A DNA stretch of 60,836 nucleotides from Acidobacteriaceae bacterium. Its GTDB lineage: Bacteria > Acidobacteriota > Terriglobia > Terriglobales > Acidobacteriaceae. The notes under the pieces were generated by a model. The model worked only from the letters and a program-made list of their open reading frames with translations. It was not told the origin of the DNA and did not search any database. Shown here piece by piece: positions 34,170 through 42,452 of this stretch. Each line of letters starts with the position of its first letter. Positions within the stretch are counted from its first letter, which is position 1. The DNA lies in NCBI GenBank assembly GCA_003132405.1, contig PKXQ01000133.1:1-60836 (forward strand), written 5' to 3'. Position numbers and translations under genes: made by a program.

Positions 34170-35384
34170 ATGGATTTTTCCCTGTCGACGAAAGCTCAGA
34201 GCTACGTCGAACGCCTCAAGGCGTTCATGCAGGAGCACGTCTTGCCTGCGGAACCCGAGTATCAAGCACAAGTGCAAAATTCTCCCGACTGGAAAAACTG
34301 GAAACAGCCTGCGGTGATGGAGGTTCTGAAGAAGAAGGCGCGGGCCGCGGGCCTGTGGAATCTCTTCCTCCCTGACGGCGATTACGGCACCGGCCTCACC
34401 AACGTCGAATATGCGCCGCTGGCGGAGATTACTGGGCGATCCTCGATTGCTCCCGAAGTCTTCAATTGCAATGCTCCTGACACCGGCAACATGGAAGTGC
34501 TGTTGAAGTATGGTTCGGCGGCGCAAAAAGAACGCTGGCTCAAACCGCTGCTGGCGGGCGAAATTCGCTCGGCGTTCTGCATGACCGAACCCGGCGTCGC
34601 TTCTTCGGATGCCACGAACATGCAGGCTACCGCGGTCATCGAAGGGAGTCACGTCGTTCTCAACGGCCTGAAGTGGTGGAGTTCGGGAATCGGGCATCCG
34701 CATTGCCGTGTGCTGATCTTCATGGGCATCACCGAGCCGTTTGCGGCGAAGCATCGGCGTCATTCGATGGTGCTGGTGCTGCGTGATGCTCCGGGGGTTG
34801 AGATCGTGCGCATGGTTCCGGTGTTTGGCTCTTATGATTCGCCCTTCGGTCATGGGGAAGTGCGTTTCACCAATGTGCGCGTGCCCGTAGACAACATCAT
34901 TGCCGGACCTGGGCGCGGATTCGAAATTGCGCAAGGCCGGCTTGGGCCGGGGCGAATTCATCACTGCATGAGAACTCTGGGAGCGGCCGAACGCGCCCTT
35001 GAACTTTTATGCCAGCGCTCGCTGCAGAGAGTAGCTTTCGGCAAACCGCTGGCTGAACTCGGCGGCAATGTTGATGTGATTGCCAATGCGCGCATCATGC
35101 TCGAGCAGGCGCGCCTGCTTACTCTGAAGGCCGCCTGGATGCTCGACGAAGTCGGCGCGAAAGGCGCGCGCAGCGAAATTTCCCAGATCAAAGTTGCGGT
35201 CCCGAACATCGCCTTGCAGATTATCGATCAGGCAATTCAGATGCACGGAGCTGCTGGCGTCTCGCCCGATTTTCCGCTCGCCGATATGTTTGCCACGATT
35301 CGCACCCTGCGGATTGCCGACGGTCCCGATGAAGTGCATCGGGCGTTGATTGCCAAGCTGGAGTTGGCGAAGTATCGGGACTGA
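34170..35384 (+). CDS. Acyl-CoA dehydrogenase of the ACAD11/LvaC type
   Basis: The 404-residue flavoenzyme shares long blocks with the dehydrogenase domain of human ACAD11: [49 protein letters not shown] and [16 protein letters not shown]11-type enzymes, with the Pseudomonas levulinate-pathway protein LvaC, act on 4-phosphooxyacyl-CoA made by a linked kinase; loss of phosphate gives an enoyl-CoA. The expected kinase is at 44716. The frame is open from a GTG at 34143, but family alignments begin at the ATG at 34170, so I use that. Divergent from LysR; the closest genes downstream are unrelated membrane proteins. The substrate class is inferred from family, not shown by the sequence. Confidence 0.88.
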   Translation: MDFSLSTKAQSYVERLKAFMQEHVLPAEPEYQAQVQNSPDWKNWKQPAVMEVLKKKARAAGLWNLFLPDGDYGTGLTNVEYAPLAEITGRSSIAPEVFNCNAPDTGNMEVLLKYGSAAQKERWLKPLLAGEIRSAFCMTEPGVASSDATNMQATAVIEGSHVVLNGLKWWSSGIGHPHCRVLIFMGITEPFAAKHRRHSMVLVLRDAPGVEIVRMVPVFGSYDSPFGHGEVRFTNVRVPVDNIIAGPGRGFEIAQGRLGPGRIHHCMRTLGAAERALELLCQRSLQRVAFGKPLAELGGNVDVIANARIMLEQARLLTLKAAWMLDEVGAKGARSEISQIKVAVPNIALQIIDQAIQMHGAAGVSPDFPLADMFATIRTLRIADGPDEVHRALIAKLELAKYRD

Positions 35385-35399
35385 GGGCTAACTGTAGGG

Positions 35400-35432
35400 G
35401 GCAGGTCACAGGTGTCAGGTGACAGGCGCAAG
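35400..35432. repeat. Heptamer tandem repeat after the ACAD11-type gene
   Basis: Four to five 7-nt units, GGCAGGT and CACAGGT, then GTCAGGT and GACAGGC, follow the stop codon at 35384. The last unit leads into a short hairpin CGCAAG/CTTGCG (35427-35445). No long inverted partner arm is seen. Confidence 0.65.
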
Positions 35433-35510
35433 TCTCAGTCTTGCGGGGGCTCGTTTCAGCCCGAGACGTGACCCCGTCCTATCGGAATACGAGGTTAGTC
35501 GTCGATGGCC

Positions 35511-35780
35511 TTAGAACGGGTTGACTTGGGGAAAATGAATCTTCAGCTTATAGCAAAGGAAGAGAATGAGGATCGCGCCCACTGTGGAAAAAATGAGGCC
35601 GGCGGGATGATATCGTTCATTTGTCGGGCGCGAAAACATGTGCGTAACGGCGCCGCCCATGATCGAGCCAATGATGCCGAGCACGATCGTCCAGAAGATC
35701 GTCATATGTACGTGCATCACCGATTTTGCGATAACCCCCGAGATTAGCCCAATGAGAACATACCAGACTAAGTGAAACAT
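35511..35780 (-). CDS. GlsB/YeaQ/YmgE-family small membrane protein
   Basis: The 89-residue protein has three hydrophobic segments and matches the transglycosylase-associated/GlsB-YeaQ family, small integral membrane proteins linked to stress responses but of unknown mechanism. Visible are LVWYVLIGLISGVIAKSV at the N terminus, IFWTIVLGIIGSIMGGAVTH with the Gly-rich turn, and AGLIFSTVGAILILFLCYKL. The ATG at 35780 has GGAGA eight bases upstream, which decides the start; the frame is open another 114 bases. It converges with the ACAD gene. Confidence 0.75.
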   Translation of the reverse strand: MFHLVWYVLIGLISGVIAKSVMHVHMTIFWTIVLGIIGSIMGGAVTHMFSRPTNERYHPAGLIFSTVGAILILFLCYKLKIHFPQVNPF

Positions 35781-35945
35781 ACTTTTTCTCCAGCGTTCGC
35801 CCGGATTCGCTTGCTGCTCGCCCATATTGGCAAGCAGCAAGCGGCACCCGAGACTGTAGTTCCCAAGATCAGCCAGGGCAAATCTACAGCTCACTTCTGG
35901 GCGTTGTTCTCCACGACCAGAGACCCTTCATTCCGAAAAAGGTGG

Positions 35946-36203
35946 CTATCGATCGTGATCCTTGCCTAGTTCATGGACTTTGTAGTGCTGTTTAAAGTGG
36001 CCGTTGTCGCCATATTCCCAAACGTCGCCACTGCGGGTATCGAAGAACGCGTGGTTACCCCCGGTACCATACGAGAATTGGACACCGCTGTAGGATCCGT
36101 CCGCCATGGCGGCCTGAGGTTGAAGGATTGGTTGCAATACCATCACCGCAAGAAGCAAAGCGACGAGTGTGAGGATAATCTTCGTGTAAAGGTCAATGCG
36201 CAT
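35946..36203 (-). CDS. Small exported or membrane-anchored protein
   Basis: The 85-residue protein has a hydrophobic N terminus (KIILTLVALLLAVMVLQPIL) that is either an uncleaved anchor or a signal peptide (cleavage after QPQAAMA is possible), and a short soluble part with Gly, Tyr, Phe and His (SYSGVQFSYGTGGNHAFF, DVWEYGDNGHFKQHY). GGAGG lies about eight bases before the ATG. No family is recognised. The spacer of about 165 bases to the GlsB-like gene has nothing visible. Confidence 0.7.
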   Translation of the reverse strand: MRIDLYTKIILTLVALLLAVMVLQPILQPQAAMADGSYSGVQFSYGTGGNHAFFDTRSGDVWEYGDNGHFKQHYKVHELGKDHDR

Positions 36204-36507
36204 GTGAGGCCTCCAATGTATTGTTTCCGCTGATTTCTTGAGCGCAGATTATTTATAAGGCACCGAAGGGTTGCTGACTGAGCAATATTGCACACCTTGT
36301 TGTTATCCGCAGCAGAGCGATTTTGAATCGGTATATGTGAAAGTTCTATGAATGATGAAGAGGGTGGGATTCGATGATTCTTGTCTTCCCAGCGCTGAAA
36401 CGCTGGCCAAGGTTGGCGCCTCTCCGGGGCTGGAAGGTCATGCGACTCCGCTATGGCTGCGCACGGCCCCGCCGATACATATCAAAACGTACGTATATTT
36501 TTGCAGC
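36204..36507. other. Spacer next to parS, no gene seen
   Basis: The roughly 300 bases between the small exported protein (start 36203) and the parS palindrome hold several open but unconvincing frames and an ACGTACGT palindrome at 36487-36494. No promoter stands out. The DNA is AT-rich near 36240-36360, and promoter activity for the small protein is likely there. Confidence 0.3.
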
Positions 36508-36535
36508 TACAAATGTTCCACGTGGAACATTTGTA
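36508..36535. promoter_or_regulatory. parS: parS centromere-like site (ParB-binding palindrome)
   Basis: The core TGTTCCACGTGGAACA (36514-36529) is the chromosomal parS consensus (TGTTNCACGTGNAACA) recognised by ParB in the ParABS segregation system, in the same CC/GG version as Myxococcus sites. It sits in a longer perfect palindrome extending to 36508-36535. It lies 13 bases past the 3' end of the TonB-receptor gene, in AT-rich DNA. Such sites usually cluster near the replication origin, so this window may lie in the origin half of the chromosome; parA, parB and dnaA are not present to confirm it. Confidence 0.85.
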
Positions 36536-36548
36536 CATACAAAGCGCG

Positions 36549-39500
36549 TCAGAACGAGAAGCGCACCCCCAGTTGCACCTGCCTCTTGGGGAATGCCGAG
36601 GTGAAGGCCAATGGGGTGCTTGATGAGACTATGCCTCCTCCGGCCAGGGCTGTGCCGGGTTTGATTCCTTTCACGTTGAAGGTGGTGAAGCCGGGCTCGA
36701 AGCCGAACAGGGGGCTGACTTCATTGTTTACGCTGGCGTAGTTGGTGCGGTTCGGGATGTTGAAGCCTTCGGCGACGAACTGGATGTTCGACTTCTCGCC
36801 TAGCTTGTGAGCCCAGGTGAGGCGCATGTCGAAGTCGATGTAGTCGGGGCCCAGGCCGGTGTCGCGGGCGGCTCCTATGGGGCGCTCGTTGGTGATGTGA
36901 TTGTTGCCGTTGACTTCGCCTCCGGCCAGCAGGTTGAAGGGATGCCCGCTGTGGGCTTCGAAGATGGGAGAGAGTTGGAAGCCGGACAGATAATTCTGTC
37001 TCCAGGGGCTGTTAATTACTCCCGCAATAACTAACTTATGACGCTGATCGAATTCGGAGAGGCTGCGATCTAGGTTCAGGTTGGTGGGATCTTGCGGTCC
37101 GTAATCGGTGTTGTAGTCGGTCGAGGTGTCGAAGGCTTTGCTGTAGGTGTAATTGCCGAACAGCGTAAACTGGTCACTGAAGCGCTTTTTGACCTCGATG
37201 ATGCCGCCTTCGTAAACAGCGTAAGCCCCGGAGGTGTATTGGTTGTTCTGGACGATCAGCGGATTGTAAACGCACGGGTCGACATTGGGGACAGGCTGGC
37301 AGGGATAAACCGGAACTCCCCCAACCTGCGGAACTTCGGTGCCGCCCAGCGGGTCGGCAGCCGGGCTCGTGTTCCAGTTGCGATAGGAAACCGTCTGGCC
37401 ATTGGCCAACTTTACCGTGCTGAAGGGCGCCGGTATCAGCCCACCGCCTGGCGTTGTCACCAGATTGGTGTCGATGGCGACTGGGAGTCTCTGGGTGTGA
37501 GTGTAGATTCCGCTGAGAGAGATGGAGAAGCCGGTTCCGATCTCACGCTCGATGCCGAAGGAGGCCTGCTGCGCTATCGGAGGACGATAGCCGGGCTGGT
37601 TCACGAAAATAACCTGCAGTGGAGAGAGCGGGCCGCTGTTGGTTACGTCGATGCCGAAGGGTTGGGCACCCGCAAATGGGCCAGCCACTGCGGCTGGCGT
37701 GACGCATGCGTTATTGCCGGCGGTGGGAGTGGTGCACTGAATCAATCCCTCGGCGAAGAGGGTTTGGAAAATGGTGGCCGAGCCGGCTATGCCGAGTGCC
37801 GGAACCCCACTTATGCCGTCGGCGTAGATGGAGATTTCGCGTTTGCACGGGTTAGTGGTGGTGCCGGGAATGATAGTGGTGCCGAACTGCGAGACACCGC
37901 AGATCGCGGTGACGTTTGCGACTTGGCCGGCGCTGGTGCTGTTCTCGACGGCGGCGCGCCCCGCGCCTACTACGCCGAGGCTCAGGTCGACGTCGGGAAT
38001 CTGCGCGTCGACGGGTCCGTAGAAAATTCCGTAGCCACCGCGGATCACAGTCTTGTGATCTTTAAAGGGGTCCCAGGCGAACGAAACGCGGGGGCCGAAA
38101 TCTTTCTTATAGGTAGTTAGCGGTGCGAACTGAGTGTCGAGTTCCCAGCGCAGACCGTAATTCAGGGTGAAGTTCGACGTCATCTTCCAGGAATCCTGGC
38201 CGTAGAAGGCGGTCAGGGGGCGGGCGTAATAGCCGTAGGTGGGATCTCCGAAGCCCTGCTGGTAAATTTCAGGGAGGCCCAATCCTGCCCCTTGCAATGA
38301 GTTGAGTGTGGCTCCTGCGAGCTGCGGACTGAGCGCGACCCCGGGGAGCGCACCGAAGACCCAGCGGCCAGGGAAGAAGGTGTGCGACTCGGTGTGGTTA
38401 CCTCGGAGCAGTTCGTAGCCTCCGAACTTGAAGGTGTGATGGCCGCGGATGATCGTGAAATTGTCGGCGAATTCGTAGCGGCGCAGGACGGTGATGTTGG
38501 GGAGGAAGATATTGGTGCCGATATTATTGATGAACCCTGGAATCTGGAGGCCGGCTTGGGCGGGCTCGTTTGGAATTACGTTGAAGCTGTTGTAATCCCA
38601 CTGCACGCGGGCCTCGTTCTGGGCGCGCGGACCGATTTGGTGATACCAGGCTGCCTGAAAATTGTTGTCGTAGGTATGGATGGAACTACCTGCGGAGTAC
38701 GCGGTGAGCGACTGCACATCGGGCGACTCTTCAAGGTCGTGGCCGTAGCGGTAGGTCAAAGAAAGATCGTTGCTCGCGTCGAAGTGGTGATCGAGGCGAG
38801 TGGATGCCAGATATTCGCGGGTATTGTAAGCGAAGACTCCGCCTTGGGATTCAAACTGGGTGACGAGGTAGGCATTGAGCGCGGTTTGGCCCGCCGTTAC
38901 GAACGGGTTCGACGGGGAAGTCGGGCTTATCGACAGAAGACCCTGGAGGGCGTAAGCGCACTCGGGCCCAGGCAAATCTGGAAGTCCGGCGAGGCAAGCC
39001 ACGGGGGTCGGGTTGGTTGCTAGGGCCGTGATAATCGCCTGCTGCGCAAACCTCGGATCAGTTTGTGGAAACGGATTGCTGGTTGCAGTGGCGGAGGGGC
39101 CGGCGAAAATTGAACTGTCGGTGAGAATAGGAACGGAATTCTGCGAGTTCTGCCGCAGGCCTTCGAAAGAAGCGAAGAAGAAAGTTTTGTCTTTCGAAAT
39201 GGGGAAGCCCATGTTGCCGCCGTATTGCTGTCGGCTGAGCGAATTCTTAATCGGATCGCCAACGGAAGTAGTGTTGAAATTCGAGTAGGTGGGGTCATTC
39301 GCCAAAGCTGAGCTGAAGGCGAATGGGTCGCGGGCATCGAGCGCGTCATTGCGGAAAAATCCATAGAGCGTGCCGTGCACATCATTGCCGCCGGACTTGG
39401 TAACGATGTTGATGGAAGCGCCGGTGGCGGCTCCGAGGTCGGCGCCGTAGTTACTGCGATTGATTTGAAATTCCTGGACGTCATCCTGGTTGACGGTGAG

Positions 39501-40253
39501 GCGGACGCCGCCGCTGTCGCCGGAAGTTTCGCCGCCGTCGATGGTGATACTGTTGCCGCGGCCGTTGCTGCCATAAAAGGACAGGCCGCTTTGCGGCGTT
39601 TGCTTGACTCGGAAATCCTGATCGCCTGCGAGACGGGTTGAGTCGGAGACTCCGGGCGCGAGCAAGGTAAAGGTGAGGTAATCGCGGCGATCGATGGGCA
39701 GGTCGGCAATGTATTGCTGGCTGATGGTGTCGGCCTGGCTGCCGCGTTCGGTTTCGACGATGGGCGGCTGATCATTGATCTCGACGACGGTCGTAACTTT
39801 GGAGAGGCTGAGCTTGAAATCGGAAATAACGGTCTGACCTACGGCGACGATCACGTTTTTTCGAATCTCGGTGGCGAAGCCCGACATTTCCACGCTGACG
39901 TCGTAGGTCGCGGGGGAAAGTCCGGCGACACGGAATTGACCGGTGCTATCGGTCATCGTGTTGCGCTTGAGGCCGGTCTGAGTATCGACTACGCTGACGG
40001 TCGCTTTAAGCACGACGCTGCCGGCGGAATCGGTGACGGTACCCGTGATCTCACCGGAGGTTCCTACGCCTTGCGCAACGGCGAGTAGAGTGCCGAGCAA
40101 GAGGCACGCGAAGATGCATGCGATTCGGCGCATCGTGGAATCGATGGATGCTTGCTTACTGGAGCGATCAATTCTCGAGGAATTGCTTTTCCAGGAAAGA
40201 GCAGTGCGGCGCGAAACAGCGCGAAGGTCGAAAGTGCTTTGTTGAGAACTCAT
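36549..40253 (-). CDS. Oar-like TonB-dependent outer-membrane receptor
   Basis: The 1234-residue protein is a member of the acidobacterial Oar-type family: a carboxypeptidase-regulatory (CarboxypepD_reg) domain after the signal peptide (GEITGTVTDSAGSVVLKATV near residue 68), then a TonB plug domain with YIADLPIDRRDYLTFTLLAPG and STFYGSNGRGNSITIDGG-like blocks, and a large beta-barrel ending VQLGVRFSF with a terminal aromatic residue. The signal (RRIACIFACLLLGTLLAVAQG) begins only at residue 42, yet the first ATG at 40253 has AGGGAG seven bases upstream, so a 40-residue leader is likely real. Substrate is unknown; acidobacterial members are numerous and often assumed to take up carbohydrates. 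Confidence 0.92.
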   Translation of the reverse strand: MSSQQSTFDLRAVSRRTALSWKSNSSRIDRSSKQASIDSTMRRIACIFACLLLGTLLAVAQGVGTSGEITGTVTDSAGSVVLKATVSVVDTQTGLKRNTMTDSTGQFRVAGLSPATYDVSVEMSGFATEIRKNVIVAVGQTVISDFKLSLSKVTTVVEINDQPPIVETERGSQADTISQQYIADLPIDRRDYLTFTLLAPGVSDSTRLAGDQDFRVKQTPQSGLSFYGSNGRGNSITIDGGETSGDSGGVRLTVNQDDVQEFQINRSNYGADLGAATGASINIVTKSGGNDVHGTLYGFFRNDALDARDPFAFSSALANDPTYSNFNTTSVGDPIKNSLSRQQYGGNMGFPISKDKTFFFASFEGLRQNSQNSVPILTDSSIFAGPSATATSNPFPQTDPRFAQQAIITALATNPTPVACLAGLPDLPGPECAYALQGLLSISPTSPSNPFVTAGQTALNAYLVTQFESQGGVFAYNTREYLASTRLDHHFDASNDLSLTYRYGHDLEESPDVQSLTAYSAGSSIHTYDNNFQAAWYHQIGPRAQNEARVQWDYNSFNVIPNEPAQAGLQIPGFINNIGTNIFLPNITVLRRYEFADNFTIIRGHHTFKFGGYELLRGNHTESHTFFPGRWVFGALPGVALSPQLAGATLNSLQGAGLGLPEIYQQGFGDPTYGYYARPLTAFYGQDSWKMTSNFTLNYGLRWELDTQFAPLTTYKKDFGPRVSFAWDPFKDHKTVIRGGYGIFYGPVDAQIPDVDLSLGVVGAGRAAVENSTSAGQVANVTAICGVSQFGTTIIPGTTTNPCKREISIYADGISGVPALGIAGSATIFQTLFAEGLIQCTTPTAGNNACVTPAAVAGPFAGAQPFGIDVTNSGPLSPLQVIFVNQPGYRPPIAQQASFGIEREIGTGFSISLSGIYTHTQRLPVAIDTNLVTTPGGGLIPAPFSTVKLANGQTVSYRNWNTSPAADPLGGTEVPQVGGVPVYPCQPVPNVDPCVYNPLIVQNNQYTSGAYAVYEGGIIEVKKRFSDQFTLFGNYTYSKAFDTSTDYNTDYGPQDPTNLNLDRSLSEFDQRHKLVIAGVINSPWRQNYLSGFQLSPIFEAHSGHPFNLLAGGEVNGNNHITNERPIGAARDTGLGPDYIDFDMRLTWAHKLGEKSNIQFVAEGFNIPNRTNYASVNNEVSPLFGFEPGFTTFNVKGIKPGTALAGGGIVSSSTPLAFTSAFPKRQVQLGVRFSF

Positions 40254-40583
40254 ATTCTCCCTGCCTCACAAGGCTTGCGTCACGGCAAATTGGGACGGCG
40301 GCATTCTACCAGTATTCGACACAGGTTCTTCCGACGTTTTGATCTTACGGTCAGAATATTGTCGCGTTTTGGTTTTGTGTTGGACCCAGTGAATGAGACG
40401 AAAAAAACTCCCCACACTCCTGCCGCTTCAGGGCGCCGACTTCTCATGATGGGCGGGAGCGTATCTGTGTTCGCGTAATTCATCAAATGAATTATTTTGA
40501 TGATGAAGTATGCCCGTGGAGAATGTTTGCGTTAATTCCAGTAAACACGGGTCGAGCGCAGCGAACGGTTGGAAATTTTGCTG
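40254..40583. promoter_or_regulatory. TonB-receptor leader region with an inverted repeat
   Basis: This 330-bp spacer separates the TonB-receptor start from the 3' end of the alpha/beta hydrolase. It contains an 8-bp inverted repeat TCATCAAA (40480-40487) and TTTGATGA (40496-40503) about 230 bases before the receptor start, a candidate operator. A TAGAAT near 40312 on the leftward strand could be a -10 box. Nothing else stands out. Confidence 0.35.
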
Positions 40584-41390
40584 TTAGCTGACTGGGTTCT
40601 CGTTCGAGTTGGAGAAAAGAAATTCCAGAATTGCGCGCTGAGCGGCTTCGGTCTGATCGGTGGTAAAGAGATGACTCGCGTGGTTGAGCAGGACCAATTT
40701 TGCGTTGGGGATACGCTCGGCGATTAATTTTCCATTAGCGGGAGGCACGAGGGCATCGGACGTGCCGTGAATGACTAGCGTAGGCGATTTGACTTCACCG
40801 AGCCGACTGTAGCTTTCCCACGCCAGAATTGCCTGCAACTGGGCCATGTAGCCTGCCTGGGTTGTGAGGCAGCGGCGGCGCAAGATGATATCTTCTTCAA
40901 CTTTATCGCGTGGCGTGGCCGCGTCGTAGATGTAGGGGAGGATAGCTTCGCGAGATTGCTCGAAGGTCATTCCGCGCGCGAAGAGGATGTCGATAACTTT
41001 TCCTTCGGCGCGAACCGCGGATGGCCCGCCGGGCGAGGTGCAGCCGAGGATCAGCGCGCCCGTTCTTTCAGGATATTGCAGCGCGAATTCCTGAGCGATC
41101 ATGCCACCCATCGACACGCCGAAAACGTGAGCGCGGGAAACGCCGGCGGCATCGAGAACGGCGGCCGTGTCCGAGGCCATAGTGGCGATTGAATAAGGGC
41201 CGGGAGGGACGTCACTTGATCCGACACCTCGATTGTCGAGCGCGATGGTGCGGAAGTGTTGCGAGAGGACTGGGCGCGTGCGATGCCACAGGGCTGAGGA
41301 ATAGCCGAGGCCCATAATCAGGAGGAGGGGAGTTCCCTGCCCTTGTTCATCCCAGTAAATCTTGGCGGATTGATTGTTGATGAATGGCAT
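40584..41390 (-). CDS. Alpha/beta hydrolase
   Basis: The 268-residue protein is a classic alpha/beta hydrolase without signal peptide. The oxyanion region is LLLIMGLGYSSALWH near residue 24, the nucleophile elbow GVSMGGMIAQ (Ser near residue 94), the acid Asp in ALVPPANGKLIAE or HGTSDAL near residue 210, and the His in LNHASHLF near residue 238. The Arg-Gly pattern in LDNRGVGSSDVPPGPY is typical of the esterase/hydrolase branch. It follows the MDR oxidoreductase by 15 bases and is the last gene of the operon with the long ACAD, so it may hydrolyse an ester or an acyl-CoA/lactone intermediate of that pathway. Substrate is unknown. Confidence 0.85.
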   Translation of the reverse strand: MPFINNQSAKIYWDEQGQGTPLLLIMGLGYSSALWHRTRPVLSQHFRTIALDNRGVGSSDVPPGPYSIATMASDTAAVLDAAGVSRAHVFGVSMGGMIAQEFALQYPERTGALILGCTSPGGPSAVRAEGKVIDILFARGMTFEQSREAILPYIYDAATPRDKVEEDIILRRRCLTTQAGYMAQLQAILAWESYSRLGEVKSPTLVIHGTSDALVPPANGKLIAERIPNAKLVLLNHASHLFTTDQTEAAQRAILEFLFSNSNENPVS

Positions 41391-41405
41391 TCGGGGGCGT
41401 ATCCC

Positions 41406-42410
41406 TTAACTTACCTTCAGCATTAGCTTGCTGTTGTTCTCGCCTTTGAAAAGCTTGAGCAACGTTTCGGGAAAAGTTTCCAGGCCTTCGACGATATCTT
41501 CGCGTGATTTGAGTTTGCCGGCGGCCATCCAAGCGGCCATTTCCGCTCCGGCTTGGGGGTAGCGATCGACGTAGTCCATTACCAGCATGCCCTTCATCGA
41601 GGCGCGATTGATTAGGAGAGACATGTAGTTGCTTGGGCCAGCGACGGGGGCGGTGCTGCAGTATTGCGAGATTGCTCCGCAGATGACGATTCGGGCGCCG
41701 CGCGCGAGGTTGGCGAGCGCAGCCTCCAGAATCGAGCCGCCGACGTTGTCGAAATAGACATCGATGCCCTTGGGACAATGTTGCCGGAGGGAGCGTCTGA
41801 CGTCTTCGGATTTGTAATCGATAGCGGCATCGAAGCCGAGGTCTTCGACGATATAGCGGCACTTCTCGGGGCCCCCGGCGATGCCGACGACGTGGCAGTT
41901 TTTGATTTTGGCGATTTGGCCGACGATGGTGCCGACGGCCCCAGCTGCGGCGGAGACGACGACTGTTTCTCCGGGCTTGGGCTGGCCGGTGTCGAGGAGT
42001 CCGAAATATGCGGTCATGCCGGTCATGCCGAGGACGCTTAGATATTTGGGTAGAGGGAGGATTCTTGCGTCGATCTTTCGGACGCCGGTGCCGTCGGTGA
42101 GCGCGTATTCCTGGACGCCGAACAATCCGGAGACGTGATCGCCCACGGCGAAGCGCGGATTGCGCGAGGCGGTGACGACGCCGAGGCCGAGGGCGCGCAT
42201 GACTTCTCCGATGGCGACGGGCGCGACATAAGACCGCACTTCGTTGACCCAACCGCGCATGGCGGGATCGAGCGAGATGTACAGCACTTGAACCTGGAAC
42301 TCGCCGTCTTTCGGCTCGTCGGCGGGCTCTTCGACGTAGGTCCAATCGGTGCGCTTGGGCATGCCTACGGGACGCGCGGCGAGAAGGAATTTGTGATTGG
42401 TGAGGGGCAT
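41406..42410 (-). CDS. NADP-dependent MDR-family oxidoreductase (CurA-like)
   Basis: The 334-residue protein belongs to the zinc-free medium-chain dehydrogenase/reductases that include curcumin reductase CurA and 2-alkenal reductases. The nucleotide-binding motif is AAAGAVGTIVGQIAK near residue 155, preceded by the PGETVVVSAAAGAVG signature, and the start MPLTNHKFLLAARPVG is typical. No Cys or His zinc ligands are seen. It probably reduces an alpha,beta-unsaturated carbonyl using NADPH. It lies between the long ACAD (42453) and the hydrolase (41390) with small gaps. Confidence 0.87.
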   Translation of the reverse strand: MPLTNHKFLLAARPVGMPKRTDWTYVEEPADEPKDGEFQVQVLYISLDPAMRGWVNEVRSYVAPVAIGEVMRALGLGVVTASRNPRFAVGDHVSGLFGVQEYALTDGTGVRKIDARILPLPKYLSVLGMTGMTAYFGLLDTGQPKPGETVVVSAAAGAVGTIVGQIAKIKNCHVVGIAGGPEKCRYIVEDLGFDAAIDYKSEDVRRSLRQHCPKGIDVYFDNVGGSILEAALANLARGARIVICGAISQYCSTAPVAGPSNYMSLLINRASMKGMLVMDYVDRYPQAGAEMAAWMAAGKLKSREDIVEGLETFPETLLKLFKGENNSKLMLKVS

Positions 42411-42452
42411 GGTGACTCCTTATATGTCGTAACTTCCTGGTAATTCCACGAC

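Noticed and set aside
36508..36535. The palindrome as a plain intrinsic terminator
   Set aside because: No T-run follows on either strand, and the core matches parS exactly.
37092..38120. 342-codon plus-strand ORF
   Set aside because: It lies wholly inside the TonB-receptor gene on the opposite strand; the receptor has strong family features.
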